Assembly (NCBI RefSeq): GCF_024679095.1
Contig: NW_026111614.1
Coordinates: forward strand, 187,501-251,500
Source of the DNA: Eriocheir sinensis
Taxonomy: Eukaryota > Arthropoda > Malacostraca > Decapoda > Varunidae
Reading direction: 5' to 3'
DNA: 64,000 nt
How positions within the stretch are numbered: the stretch's first letter is position 1; each line of letters begins with the position of its first letter. Under the pieces are notes generated by a model. It saw nothing but the letters and a program-made list of their open reading frames with translations, ran no database searches and was not told the origin of the DNA. Both the position numbers and the translations under genes were made by a program. This document shows positions 11,085-22,553 of the stretch, one piece after another.

Positions 11085-11118
11085 TATCCCATATGGGTAG
11101 GCCCTTCTGGTGATTGGA

Positions 11119-11305
11119 ATGACGAGTTCTAATCAGTATTGTAGAGTACTTCGGTGAAAGCTCGCTTCCATTACCAACAGAGTGAGTTGTCAATAGCATT
11201 GTTAATTAACTTCAATAAGCTCGCTACCATTACCAACAGAATGACGAAGTGTAAATAATATTGCTACTTAACTTGAATAGCTTCGCTACCATTATACACC
11301 AACAG
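11119..11305. repeat. Three tandem copies of a ~60-65-bp unit
   Basis: Each copy ends GCTCGCTACCATTACCAACAG or close to it (about 11180, 11239, 11304). Units start around 11119, 11181 and 11240. Confidence 0.75.
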
Positions 11306-11398
11306 AATGTGAATAAACTTAATCATAATTTAACATTGTATTGCGTAACCCTAACAACTATGTAACTCACTTAATAGTAATATATTAAAAACAGAGGA

Positions 11399-14300
11399 TC
11401 GAGGCTGAAGGCAACACACTAGCATAGTTATAACACCTCCAAGCCTCTCTGCAGTACATGAAACCTTATGATTGCCTAGCACAGAGCTTGAGAGTGTCAC
11501 CTTCCTACACCTTCGCCTTCCAACAGGATCAGATCAGTGCAGTCCAGCCTTTCACTAGCATGGTTATACCACCTCCAAGACACTCTACAGCACATGACAC
11601 CTTCTGATTCACTAGCCCTAAGCCAGAGAGTGCCACCTACATACAGGGTCAGATCAGTGCAGTCCAGATTACACTAGTTATAACACATCCGAGCCTCTCT
11701 GAAGCACATTACACCTTCTGATCACCTACCACTGAGCCAGCGAGTGCCACATTCCTACACCCTCACCTTTCTAAAGTGTCAGATTAGTGCAGTCCAGCCT
11801 ATCACTAGTATAGTTATAACACCTCCAAGCCTCTCTGCAGCACATGACACCTTTTGATTCCCTATCACAGAGCTTGAGAGTGCCACCTCCCGACGCCTTA
11901 ACCTCCCTACATGGTCATATTAGTGCAGTCCAGCCTTTCAGCAGCACAGGAATAACGCCTCCATGCCTCTCTGCAGCACATGACACCTTCTGATTCCCTA
12001 GCACGAAGCCAGTGAGTGCCACCTTCCTACAGGGTCAGATTAGTGCAGTCCAGCCTTTCACTAGCATAGTTATAACACCTACAAGACTTTCTGCAGCACA
12101 TGACACCTTCTGATTCCCTAGCACTGAGCCAGAGAGTGCCACATTCCTACGCCTTCACCTTCCTACAGGTTCAGAATAGTGCAGTCCAGCCTTTCACTAG
12201 CATAGTTATAACACCTCCAAGCCTCTTTGCAGCACATGACATCTTCTGACTCCCTAACACTGAGCCAGAGAGTGCCACCCTCCTACAGTTGCGCATTCCA
12301 ACAGGGTCAAATTAGTGCAGTCCAACCTTTCACTAGCATAGCTATAACACCTCCAGGCCTCTCTGCAGCACAGGACACCTTCTGATTCCCTAACACTAAG
12401 CCAGAGAGTGCCACCCTTCTATAGGGTCAGATTAGTGCATTTCAACTGTTCACTAGCATAGTTATAACACCTCAGAGCCTCTATGCAGCACATAACAAAT
12501 GCTGATTCCTTTGCACTGAGCCAGAAAGTGCCACCTTCCTATAGGGTCAGATTAGTGCAGTCCAACCTTTCACTAGACTAGTTAAAATACCTCCAAGCCT
12601 CTCTGCAGCACATGACACCTTTTGATTCCCTAGCACTGAGCCTTACAGTGCCACCTTCCTATAGGGTCAGATTAGTGCAGTTCAGCCTTCCACTAGCATA
12701 GTTATAACACCTCCAAGTTACTCTATAGCACATGACATCTTCTGATTCCCCTGCACTGAGCCAGAGACTGAAACCTTCCTATAGCTACACCTTCCTACAG
12801 GGTCAGAGTAGTGCAGTCCAGCTTTTCACTAGCATAGTTATAACACCTCCAAGCCTTTATGCAGCACATGGCACCTTCTGATTCCCTATCACTGAGCTTG
12901 AGAGTTACACCTTCATACACCTTCACCTTCCTACGGGGTCAGATTAGTGCAGTCCAGCCTTTCACTAGCATAATTATAACATATGCAAGCCTCTCTGCAG
13001 CACATGACACCTTCTGATTCCCTAGTACTGTGTGAGAGAGTGCCACCTTCCTACACCTTCACCTTCCAACAGGGTCAGATTAGTCCAGTCCAGGCTATTA
13101 CTACCATTGTTAAAACTCTTCCAAGCCTCTCTGCAGCACATGACACCTTCTGATTCCCTAGCACATAGCTTGAGAGTGCCACCTTCTTACACCTTCCCCT
13201 TCCAAAAGGGTCAGATTAGTGTAGTTCAACCTTTCACTAGCATACTTATAACACATCCAAGCCTCTAGGCAGTACATGACACCTTCTGATTCCCTAGCAC
13301 TGAGACAGAGTATGCCACCTTTCTACAGAGTCAGATTACTGCAGTCCAGCCTTTCACCAGCATAGGTATAACACCTCCAAACCTCTTTGCTGCAAATGAC
13401 ACCTTCTGATTCCCTAGCACTGAGCTTGAGAGTGCCAACTTCCTACACTTTCACCTTCCTACAGGGACAAATTAGTGCAGTCCAGCCTTTCACTAGCATA
13501 GTTATAACACCTCCAAGCTCCTCTGCAGCACAAGACACCTTCTGATTTCCCAGCACAGATGCAGAGTGCCACCTTCCAACACCTTCACCTTCTTTCAGGG
13601 TCAGATTAGTTCAGTCTAGCCTTTCACTAACATAGTTATTACACCTCCAAGCCTTTCTGCAGCACATGACACCTTCTGAGTCCCTAACACATAACCAGAG
13701 AGTGCCACCTTCCTACACCTACACCTTCCTACAGGGTCAGATTAGTGCAGTCCTGCCTTTCACTAGCATCGTTATAACACCTCCAAGCCTCTCTGCAGCA
13801 CACGGCACCTTCTGATTCCCTAGCACTGACCTTGAGAGTGCCATCTTCCTACACCTTCTCCTTCCTACAGGGACAGATTAGTGCGGTCCTGCCTTTCACT
13901 AGCATCGTTATAACACCTCCAAGCCCCTCTGCAGCACATGGCACCTTCTGATTCCTTAGCACTGAGCCAGAGAGTGCCACCTTCTTACAGGTTAGATTAG
14001 TGTTGTCCAGCCTTTCACTATCATATTTATATCACTTCCAAGCCTCTCTGCAGCACATGACACCTTCTGATTCCCTAACCCTGTGCCAGAGAGTGCCACT
14101 TTCCTAAACTTTCAGCTTTTTACAGGGTCAGATTAGTTCAGTCAAGCCTCTCATTAGCATGTTATAACACCTCCGAGCCTTTCTGCAGCACATGACACCT
14201 TCTGATTCCCTAGCACTGACCTTGAGAGTGCCATCTTTCTACACCTTCTCCTTCCTAAGGGGTCAGATTAGAGCAGTCCAGCGTTTCACTAGCATAGTTA

Positions 14301-15558
14301 TAAACCTTCCAAGCTACTCTGTAGCACATGACACCTTCTGATTCCCTAGCACTGAGATTGACCTTTCTACACCTGTACCTTCCTACAGGGTCAGATTAGT
14401 GCAGTCCATCCTTTCACTAATATAGTTATAACACTTCCAAGCCGCTCTGCAGCACATGACACCTTCTGATTCCTTAGCACGTACAGAGCCAGATAGTGCC
14501 AACTTACTAGACCTTCACCTTCCTACAACCTCAGAAAAGTGCAGTCCAGCCTTTCACTAGCATAGTTATATCACCTCCAAGCCTCCCTGCCGCACATGAC
14601 ACATTCTAATTTCCTAGCACAGTGCTTGGCAGTGCCACCTTCCTACATCTTCACTTTCGTACAGGGTCAGATTAGTACAGTCCAGCCTCTCAGCAGCATA
14701 ATTATAACACCTCCAAGTCTCTCTGCAGCACATGACACATTCTGATTCCCTAGCACTAAGCCAGAGAGTCCCACCTTCCTACACCTTCACCTTCGTCAGA
14801 TTAGTGCAGTCCAGCCTTTCACTAACATAGCTGTAACACCTCCAAGCCTCTCTGCAGCATATACGACCTTTTGATTCCCTTTGAGCCAGAGAGTGCCACC
14901 TTCCTAGAACTTCACCTTCCTAGAGAGCCAGATTAGTGCAGTCCAGTCGTTCACTATCATAGTTATAACACCTCCAAGCCTCTCTGCAGCATATACGACC
15001 TTTTGATTCCCTTTGAGCCAAAGAGTGCCACCTTCCTAGAGAGCCAGATTAGTGCAGTCCAGTCGTTCACTATCATAGTTATAACACCTCTAAGCCTCTC
15101 TGCAGCACATGACACCTTCAGATTCCCTATCACTGAGCTTGAGAGTGCCACTTTTCTACAGGGTTAGATTAGTGCAGTCCAGCATTTCACTAGCATAGAT
15201 TTAACACCTCCAAGCCTCTCTGCAGCACATGGCACCTTCTGATTCCCTAGCACTGAGCCAGAGAGTGCCACTTTCCTACACCTTCACCTTTTTACAGGGT
15301 CAGAATAGTGCAGTCTAGCCAATCACTAGCATAGTTATAACACCTCCAAGCCTCATTGCAGCACATGGCACCTTCTTTTTCCTGAGCATTGAGCCAGAGA
15401 GTGCCACCTTCCTACAGGTCAGATTAGTGCTGTCCAGCCTTTCACTAGCATAGGTATAACACCTCCAAGCCTCTCTGCAGCACATGACACCTTCTGATTC
15501 CCTATGAATGAGCCAGATAGTGCCACTTTTCTACAGTGTCAGATTACTGCAGTCCAGC
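11399..15558. repeat. Complex satellite array, block 1
   Basis: Roughly 33 monomers in one orientation. A typical monomer is about 136 bp and contains GGGTCAGATTAGTGCAGTCC, CTTTCACTAGCATAGTTATA, ACACCTCCAAGCCTCTCTGC, AGCACATGACACCTTCTGAT and CCCTAGCACTGAGCCAGAGAG. A shorter form (about 118 bp) lacks one copy of the internal TACACCTTCACCTTCC segment. Monomers differ by many substitutions, so this is an old array rather than a freshly homogenised one. Short open frames within it are not conserved between monomers. Confidence 0.97.
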
Positions 15559-15731
15559 TGTTGTATAGTCATTACACCTCAGCGGCACCGAAGCACTGAG
15601 CAGCTCTTCGGAACAGCAATCCGAGGATACATGTACTGCCAAGGCCCGAGGATCGGACATTCCCTGTCTGGCCTCTTTATAGAATACATCGCAACCCCCG
15701 CTCCCTCGTGTGTGTCATTCACTCCTCAACA
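15559..15731 (+). mobile_element. 5' LTR (173 bp) of a Mag-like Ty3/gypsy retrotransposon
   Basis: The satellite breaks off at GCAGTCCAGC and the LTR begins TGTTGTATAG and ends CTCAACA, thus TG...CA. A TATA-like CTCTTTATAGAATA sits at about 15669. The boundary at the 3' side is fixed by the primer-binding site two bases downstream. Short LTRs of this size are usual in the Mag clade. No matching 3' LTR is present in the window. Confidence 0.8.
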
Positions 15732-15733
15732 AG

Positions 15734-15749
15734 TGGCGACGAGGATGGG
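15734..15749 (+). promoter_or_regulatory. Primer-binding site complementary to tRNA-Ser(GCU)
   Basis: TGGCGACGAGGATGGG is the complement of the 3' end of eukaryotic tRNA-Ser(GCU) (...CCCATCCTCGTCG plus CCA) over 16 bases. It would prime minus-strand DNA synthesis. The tRNA sequence is from memory. Confidence 0.8.
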
Positions 15750-15785
15750 ATTCTGAAGGAGTCGAGTGAAACCCCGAGGACGAGA

Positions 15786-16556
15786 ATGGCAGCAATAATT
15801 GGAGCGGTGGAGCAGTACTCAGGGGGAGAAGATTTCGAGGCCTATACAGAAAGGTTCGAAGAGTTCCTGGAGGTCAGTAATATCACCGAGGAGAATCGGA
15901 AACGGGCGTTGTTCCTGACTGTCTGCGGCCCGACGGTGTATCAATTACTGAGGAACCTGTGCGCCCTGGGGAAACCCTCTGAGAGGACACTGAAGGAATT
16001 GATTCGTCTCGCTACTCAGCACTATGCGCCCAAAGTTTCAGTGGTGGTGGAAAGGTTCAAATTCAACTCTGAAAATCAAAGGGAAACCCTGACAATCAGC
16101 AGTTACGTGGCAGAACTGAAGAGGAAAGCTTCCAACTGCAGCTTTGGGGCAAACTTAACAGAGCAGCTTCGAGAAAGATTCGTCGGTGGAGTGTCGAGCG
16201 AACGGATCCGGCGGAGGCTGTTACGAGAGGGCGACGACTTAACTTGGGACAAAGCGTGCAAACTGGCATTATCGATGGAGGCAGCAACCACGGAGGCGAA
16301 GGTGCTGGGAGGGGAGCACAAAGAAGCCCAGGTGAACAGAGTGGAGCCGCCGCGAACGAAGCCCGGGGACCAGAAAGAACCAACGAGCAGGTGGGACAAG
16401 GCCAGGCTGCAAAACAAGTACTTGCCTCGTGAGGGGGCACGTAGTAGTGTAGCTTGTAATCGGTGTGGCAGTAGTTACCACAAGGCAACGGAGTGCCCAT
16501 TTAAGGATAGGGAATGCTTCAGGTGCAGTCGTAAAGGCCACACCAGGCGAATGTAA
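15786..16556 (+). CDS. gag: Gag protein of Mag-like gypsy retrotransposon
   Basis: 256-residue open frame. I take the ATG at 15786 (MAAIIGAVEQYSGGEDFEAY) because it is the first start downstream of the primer-binding site and matches the usual Gag opening; the frame is open further upstream to 15708 through the primer-binding site. The first ~180 residues form a capsid-like helical region (ERFEEFLEVSNI, CGPTVYQLLRNL, VAELKRKASNC, GGVSSERIRRRLL). At the C-terminus is a complete zinc knuckle, C-NR-C-GSSY-H-KATE-C, and a second begun as C-FR-C-SRKG-H-TRRM just before the stop. The last cysteine codon of the second knuckle lies beyond the stop in another frame. No protease, reverse transcriptase or integrase follows; the satellite resumes at 16667. 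This is an isolated 5' part of the element, not a host gene. Confidence 0.85.
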   Translation: MAAIIGAVEQYSGGEDFEAYTERFEEFLEVSNITEENRKRALFLTVCGPTVYQLLRNLCALGKPSERTLKELIRLATQHYAPKVSVVVERFKFNSENQRETLTISSYVAELKRKASNCSFGANLTEQLRERFVGGVSSERIRRRLLREGDDLTWDKACKLALSMEAATTEAKVLGGEHKEAQVNRVEPPRTKPGDQKEPTSRWDKARLQNKYLPREGARSSVACNRCGSSYHKATECPFKDRECFRCSRKGHTRRM

Positions 16557-16666
16557 TGTGTCGACGGCGAGGCAGAGTAAATAGCGTGGAGGATGAGGAG
16601 CAAGAGATTAGTGATGAGGAAGAGAGGGTGGAGGTGGTATTTACAGCTGCCTGGACAACAGCCTGG
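16553..16666 (+). mobile_element. Start of the post-gag frame, truncated by satellite
   Basis: The sequence ATGTAATG puts the gag stop (TAA, 16554-16556) one base over a new ATG (16556-16558). From that ATG a frame runs on as MCRRRGRVNSVEDEEQ and an acidic DEEER stretch, like the Gag-Pol linker of Mag-like elements. It runs into satellite sequence at about 16667, so the pol gene is lost. Confidence 0.6.
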
Positions 16667-17305
16667 ATAACACCTCCAAGCCTCTCTGCAGCACATGACA
16701 CCTGATTCCCTAGCACTGAGCCAGAAAGTGCCACCTTCCTACACCTTTACTTTCCTACAGGGTCAGATAAGTGCAGTCCAGCCTTTCATTAGCATAGTTA
16801 TGACACCTCCAAGCCTCTATGTAGTACATGACATCTTCACTTTTGATTCACTAGCCCTGAGCCAGAGAGTGCCACCTTCCTACACAATCACCTTCGTACC
16901 TGGTCAGATTAGTGCAGTCCAGCTTACACTAGCATAGTTATAACACCTCCAAGCCTCTCTGCAGCAAATGACACCTTGTGACTCCCTAGCACTGAGCCAG
17001 AGAGTGCCACTTTCCTACACTTTCACCTTTTTACAGGGTCAGATTAGTGCAGTCTAGCCTTTCACTAGCATAGTTATAACACCTCGAAGCCTCATTGCAG
17101 CACATGGCACCTTTTGATTCCCTAGCACTGAGCCAGAGAGTGCCACTTTCCTTCACATTCACCTTCCTACAGGGTCAGATTTGTGCAGTCCAGTCGTTCA
17201 CTATCATAATTATAACACCTCCAAGCCTCTCTGCAGCACATGACACCTTCTGATTCCCTAGCACTGAGCTTTAGAGTGACACTTTCCTATAGGGTCAGAT
17301 TAGTG
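16667..17305. repeat. Complex satellite array, block 2
   Basis: Same monomers and orientation as block 1. It resumes at ATAACACCTCCAAGCC, about 18 monomer bases past the position where block 1 stopped at the LTR. The junction is therefore a deletion as well as an insertion. Confidence 0.95.
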
Positions 17306-18197
17306 CGGGTGATCTTGGACATATTCCTCTTACTCATCCCCCCTCCTACTCCTTTATGCCTGTTATTAGGATTTTTAGGAATGATGTTTTCTATGCCCTC
17401 TCTGACCTCAACTCTCAGAAGGCTTATGGACCTGATAGAGTGTCTCCTATTGTCCGTAAAAACAGTACCTGGTCAAACTCTCTCGCCTCTGCCTATCAAC
17501 ATCTACCTTTCCTTCCAGCTGGAAGTACGCCTTCGCACAGCCTGTGCCTAGGAAGGGTGACCGTTCCAATCCCTCAAACTACCGCCCTATAGCTTTACTT
17601 TCCTGTCTATCTAAAGCTTTTGAATCAATCCTTAACCGGAAGATTCAAAAGCACCTTTCCACTTTTAACCTTCTATCTGACCGCCGGTATGGGTTCCACA
17701 TGGGGCGTTCTACTGGCGATCTTCTTGCTCTCTTAACTGATTCTTGGTCATCTTTTCTTAGCCGTTTCGGTGAAACTTTCTATGTTGCGCTAGACATATC
17801 GAAAACTCTCGATAGAGTCTGGCACAAGTCTTTGCTTTCTAAACTGACCTCTTTCGGATTCTATCCTTCTCTCTGTTCCTTTATCTCTAGTCTACTTTCC
17901 GGCCGTTCTATCTCTGCGGTGGTAGACGGTCACTGTTCTCAGGAACTTATTAACAGTGGTGTTCCACAGGGCTCTGTCCTATCACCCACTCTCCTCCTGT
18001 TATTCTTCAATGATCTTCTTTCCATAACAAACTGTCCTATCCACTCATACGCTGATGACTCCACTCTGCATTATTCAATTTCTTTCAATAGAGAACTCTC
18101 TTAACAGGAATTACATGACTCCAAGCTGGAGGCTGCAGAACGCTTAACCTCAGACCTTACTAACATTTCCGAGTGGGGTAAAAGGAACCTTGTGCAC
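17306..18197 (+). mobile_element. Jockey-like LINE (family C), reverse transcriptase part
   Basis: 5'-truncated non-LTR element. From 17544 an open frame of 186 codons gives KGDRSNPSNYRPIALLS, YGFHMGRSTGDLLALL, YVALDISKTLDRVWHKSLL, the NSGVPQGSVLSP block and the SYADDS catalytic box, then stops at 18104. Upstream, the ALSDLNSQKAYGPD region is in another frame because of a small deletion near 17465. It aligns closely with the copies at 45148-46595 (+) and 58180-61740 (-). Not functional. Confidence 0.92.
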
Positions 18198-18557
18198 TTT
18201 TTTTTTTTTTTTTTACGTCGCGGCCTATTGCGCCGGTAGGCTTCTTCCTGCCGGATCCTGATGGTCGGTCCAAGGCTTCTTCCCAGTGGGTCCTGATGGT
18301 CGGCCCAGCCCGTTCTGGCACAGGCGAGTGTTTATAGTGGCGCCATCTTGCATTGGCTCATGCTGCCCTCCCGGAGCTCATCTTTAATCCTAGAATCTGG
18401 AGTCCGGGTTGATAGGTGGTCTTCTGGACAGCATGTGGGTAGTTTTAAGCCAGTCGGCGGCCGCTGAAAAATCCCAGCTTGGTGGCATCAGTCGGGGATT
18501 GAACTCGTGTCTTCCTAAACACGGGACCGTCTCGCTATCCGTTCAGCCACCGCCTCT
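18198..18557 (-). mobile_element. tRNA-derived SINE, copy b (fullest)
   Basis: Best copy of the family. On the minus strand it starts with a tRNA-like head (GCGGTGGCTGAACGGATAGC, an A-box-like stretch, and GAGTTCAATCCC, a B-box-like stretch). A ~280-bp body follows, with GATGGCGCCACTATAAACAC and two copies of GACCATCAGGA(C/T)CC-type sequence, and it ends in poly(A). It interrupts the family C LINE at the sequence AACCTTGTGCAC. Confidence 0.9.
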
Positions 18558-19330
18558 ATAACGCATCAAAAACACAATTTATCCACTTATGAACTCGACG
18601 CAATCTTCCACACACCCTTACCCCCGATTATTCGACAACACTCAGCTGTCACCATCTTCAACACTAAACATCCTCGGTCTATCCTCAACTCAAAATCTTA
18701 CTGAAACTTTACATCTCGTCTCTCACTAAATCAACTTCTTCAAAGTTGGGCGTTCTGTATCGTCTCCGCCAGTTATTCTCCCCCGCACACATGCTATCCA
18801 TATACAGTGGCATTGTCCGACCTCGTATGGAGTATGCATCTCATGTGTGGGGGGGCTCTACTCACACAGCTCTCTTGGACAGAGTGGAGTCTAAGGCTCT
18901 TCGTCTCATCAGCTCTCCTCCTCATACTGATAGTCTTCGACCTCTTAATTTCCGCCGCAATGTTGCCTCCCTTTCTATCTTCTATCGATATTTTCAGGCT
19001 GACTGCTCTTCTGAACTTGCTAACTGCTTGCCTCCCCCCATCCCGCGGCCCCGGTGCACCCGACTTTCTACTCGTGCTCATCCCTATACTGACCAAACCC
19101 CTTATGCAAGAGTTAACCAGCATAATCACTCTTTCATCTCTCACGCGGGTAAACTCTGGAACAATCCTACTTCTTATGTATGTCCTCCTGCCTACGACTT
19201 GAAAAACCTCTCCTCCCGAAATTGACCTCTCTTTCACACCTCTTTGGATTCTTTTTGTGAGCAGCGAGTAGCGGGCTTTTTTTTATTATTGCTTACTTTA
19301 CCCTTGAGCTGTCTCATTTGTTGTAAAAAA
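18558..19330 (+). mobile_element. Jockey-like LINE (family C), C-terminal part and 3' end
   Basis: Continuation after the SINE. The open frame 18746-19225 encodes GVLYRLRQLFSPAHMLSIY, RPRMEYASHVWGG, DRVESKALRLI and AGKLWNN, the C-terminal domain shared with the minus-strand copy at 58255-58950. The 3' UTR ends CTTGAGCTGTCTCATTTGTTG plus an A run at about 19330, and the satellite then resumes. Confidence 0.9.
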
Positions 19331-22300
19331 AATAGTTATAACACCTCCAAGCCGCTCTGCAGCACATGACACCTTCTGATTCCCTACCACAGACCTTCAG
19401 AGTGCCACATTCCTACACCTTTACCTTCTTACAGGGTCAGATTAGTGCAGTCCAGCCTTTCACTAGCTTATTTATAACACCTACAAGACTCTGCAGCACA
19501 TATCTCCTTCTGACACCCTAGCACTAAGGCAGAGAGTACCACCTTCCTACGCCTTCACCTTTCTTCAGGGTCAGATTAGTGCAGTCCAGCCTTTCAGTAG
19601 CATTGTTATAACACCTCCACGCCATTCTGCAGCACATGACACCTGATTCCCTAGCACTGAGCTTGAGAGTGCCACCTCCCTACTGGCTCAGATTAGTGCA
19701 GTACAGCCTTTCACTAGCATAGTTATAACAACCCCATGCCTCTCTGCATCATATGGCACCTGACTCCCTAGCAAAGAGTTCGAGATTGCCACCTTCCTGC
19801 AGAGTCACTTTCCTACAGGGTCAGATTAGTGCAGTCCAGCCTTTCACTAGCATAGTTATAACACCTCGAAGCCTCTATGCGGCACATGACAACTGATTCC
19901 CTAGCTCCAAGCCAGAGCCACCTTCCTACACCTTAACCCTCCCACTGTGTCAAATTAGTGCAGCCCAGCCTTTCACTAGCATAGTAATAACACCGCCAAG
20001 CCTCTCTGCAGCACATGCCACCTTCTGATTCCTTAGCACAGCGCTTGAGAGTGTCACCTTCCTATTGGGTCAGATTAGTGCTGTACAGCTTTTCACTAGC
20101 ATAGTTATAACACATCCATGCCTCTCTGCAGCACATGACACCTTCTGATTCCCTAGCACAGAGCTTCACCCTCCTACACTTTCACCTTCCCACACTGTCA
20201 TATTAGTGCAGTTCAGCCTTTCATAAGCATAGTTATAACACCTACAAACCTGTATGCAGCACATGACAGCTTCTGCTTCCTAAGCACTGAGCCAGAAAGT
20301 GCCCCCTTCCTACAGGGTCAGATTAGTGGAGTAGAGCCTTTCACTAGAATAGTTAAAACACCTCCAAGCCTCTCTGCACCACATACGACCTTCTGATTCC
20401 CTAGCACTGAGCCAGAGAATGCCATCTTCCTACACCTTCACCTTCCTTCAGGGACAAATTAGATTAGATCAATCCAGCCTTTCATATGCATAGTTATAAC
20501 ACCTCCAAGCCTCTCTGCAGCACATGCAACCTTCTGATTTCCTAGCACAGAGCTTGAGAGTGCCACCTTCCTATTGGGTCAGATTAGTGCTGTACATCCT
20601 TTCACATGCATAGTTATAACACATCCAAGCCTCTCTGCAGCACATGCCACCTTCTGATTCCCTAGCACAGAGCTTGAGAGTGCCACCTTCCTATTAAGTC
20701 AGATTAGTGCTGTACATCCTTTCACTAGCATAGTTATAACACCTCCAAGCTTCTCTGCAGCACATGCCACCTTCTGATTCCCAAGCAAAGAGCTTGAGAG
20801 TGCCACCTTCCTATTGGTTCAGATTAGTGCTGTACATCCTTTCACATGCATAGTTATAACACATCCAAGCCTCTCTGCAGCACATGACACCTTCTGATTC
20901 CCTAGCACAGAGCCAGAGAGTGCCACTTTCCAAAAGGGTCAGATTAGTGTAGTCGACCCTTTCATTAGTATAGTTATAACACCTCCAAGCCTCTCAGCAG
21001 CACATGACACCTTCTAATTCCCTAGCACTGAGCTTGAGAGTGCCACCTTCCTCAACCTTCTCCTTCCTACAGAGTTAGATTTGTGCAGTCCAGCCTTTCA
21101 CTAGCATAGGTATAACACCTCCAATACTCTCTGCAGCACATGACACCTTCTGATTCCTTAGCACTGAGCCAGAGAGTGCCACCTACCTACAGTGCCATAT
21201 GAGTGAAGTCCAGCTTTTCATTAGCATAGTTATAACAACTCAAATGCTCTCTGCAGGTCATGACACCGGATTTCCTTGCAATGAGCCAGAGAGTGCCACC
21301 TTCCTACTGCAGCACCGTCCTACAGGGCCAGGTTAGTGCAGTCCAGTCTTTCACTAGCATATTTATAACACCCCCAAGCCTCTCTACAGCACATGACTCC
21401 TTCTGATTTCCTACCATAAAGCTTGAGAGTGCCACCTTACTACACCTTCACCTTCTTACAGGATCAGATTAGTGCAGTTTTGCCTTTCACTAGTTTAGTT
21501 ATAACACCACCAAGCCTCTCTGCAGCAAATGGCACCTTTTGCTTCCCAAGCACAGAGCTTGAGAGTGCCACCTTCCTACATCTTCACCTTTCCACATGGA
21601 CAGATTAGTGCAGTTCAGCCTTTCACTAGTATAGTTAAAACATCTCCACGCCTCTCTGCAGCACATGACACCTTCTGATTCCCTAGCACTGAGCTTGTGA
21701 GTGCCACCTTCCTACACCTTCACCTTCCTCTAGGGTCAGACTAGTGCAATCCAGCCTTTCACTAGCATGGATATAACACCTCCAAGCCTATCTGCAGCAC
21801 AAGACACCTTCTAACTCCCTAAAACTGAGACAGAGGGTGCCACCTACCTAGAGAGCCAGATGAGGCTCTCTGCAGCGCATGACACCTCATAATTCCCAAG
21901 CACAAAGCTTGAGAGTGCCACCATCCTACAACTCACCTTCCTACTGGGTCAGACTAGTCAGTCTAGCATTTCACTAGCATAGTTATAACACCTCGATGCT
22001 TCTCTGCAGCACATGACACCTTCTGATTCCCTATCACTGAGCCAGAGAGTGACACCTTCCTACAGGGTCAGAATAATGCAGTCGAGCCTTCACTAGCGTA
22101 TTTGTAACACCTCCAAGCCTCCCTGCAGCACATGACACCTTCTGATTCCCTAGCACTGAGCCAGAGAGTGACACCTTCCTACAGGGTCAGAATAATGCAG
22201 TCGAGCCTTCACTAGCGTATTTGTAACACCTCCAAGCCTCCCTGCAGCACATGACACCTTCTGATTCCCTAGCACTGAGACAGATAATGTCACCTTCCTA

Positions 22301-22553
22301 CAGGGTCAGAATAATGCAGTGCAGCCTTCCACTAGCATAGTTATAACACCTCTAAGCTACTCTGCAGCACATGACACCTTCTGATTCCCAAGCACTGAGA
22401 CAGAAAATGCCACCTTCCAACACCTTAACCTACCTACAGGGTCAGATTAGTGCAGTCCAGCCTTCCACTAGCATAGTTATAACACCTCTAAGCTACTCTG
22501 CAGCACATGACACCTGCTGATTCCCTAGCAATGAGACAGAAAATGCCACATTC
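19331..22553. repeat. Complex satellite array, block 3
   Basis: About 25 monomers as in block 1. Around 22020-22330 there are near-identical neighbouring monomers (ACACCTTCCTACAGGGTCAG AATAATGCAG versions), evidence of recent local duplication. It ends at TGCCACATTCCTACAC, where the CA-rich minisatellite starts. Confidence 0.96.

Noticed and set aside
11399..15558. Satellite monomers as an array of tRNA or SINE genes
   Set aside because: I could find no A/B box pair, cloverleaf potential or poly(A) end in the monomer consensus.
16096..16541. Minus-strand open frames opposite gag
   Set aside because: Shadows of the GC-rich gag reading frame; no conserved domain.
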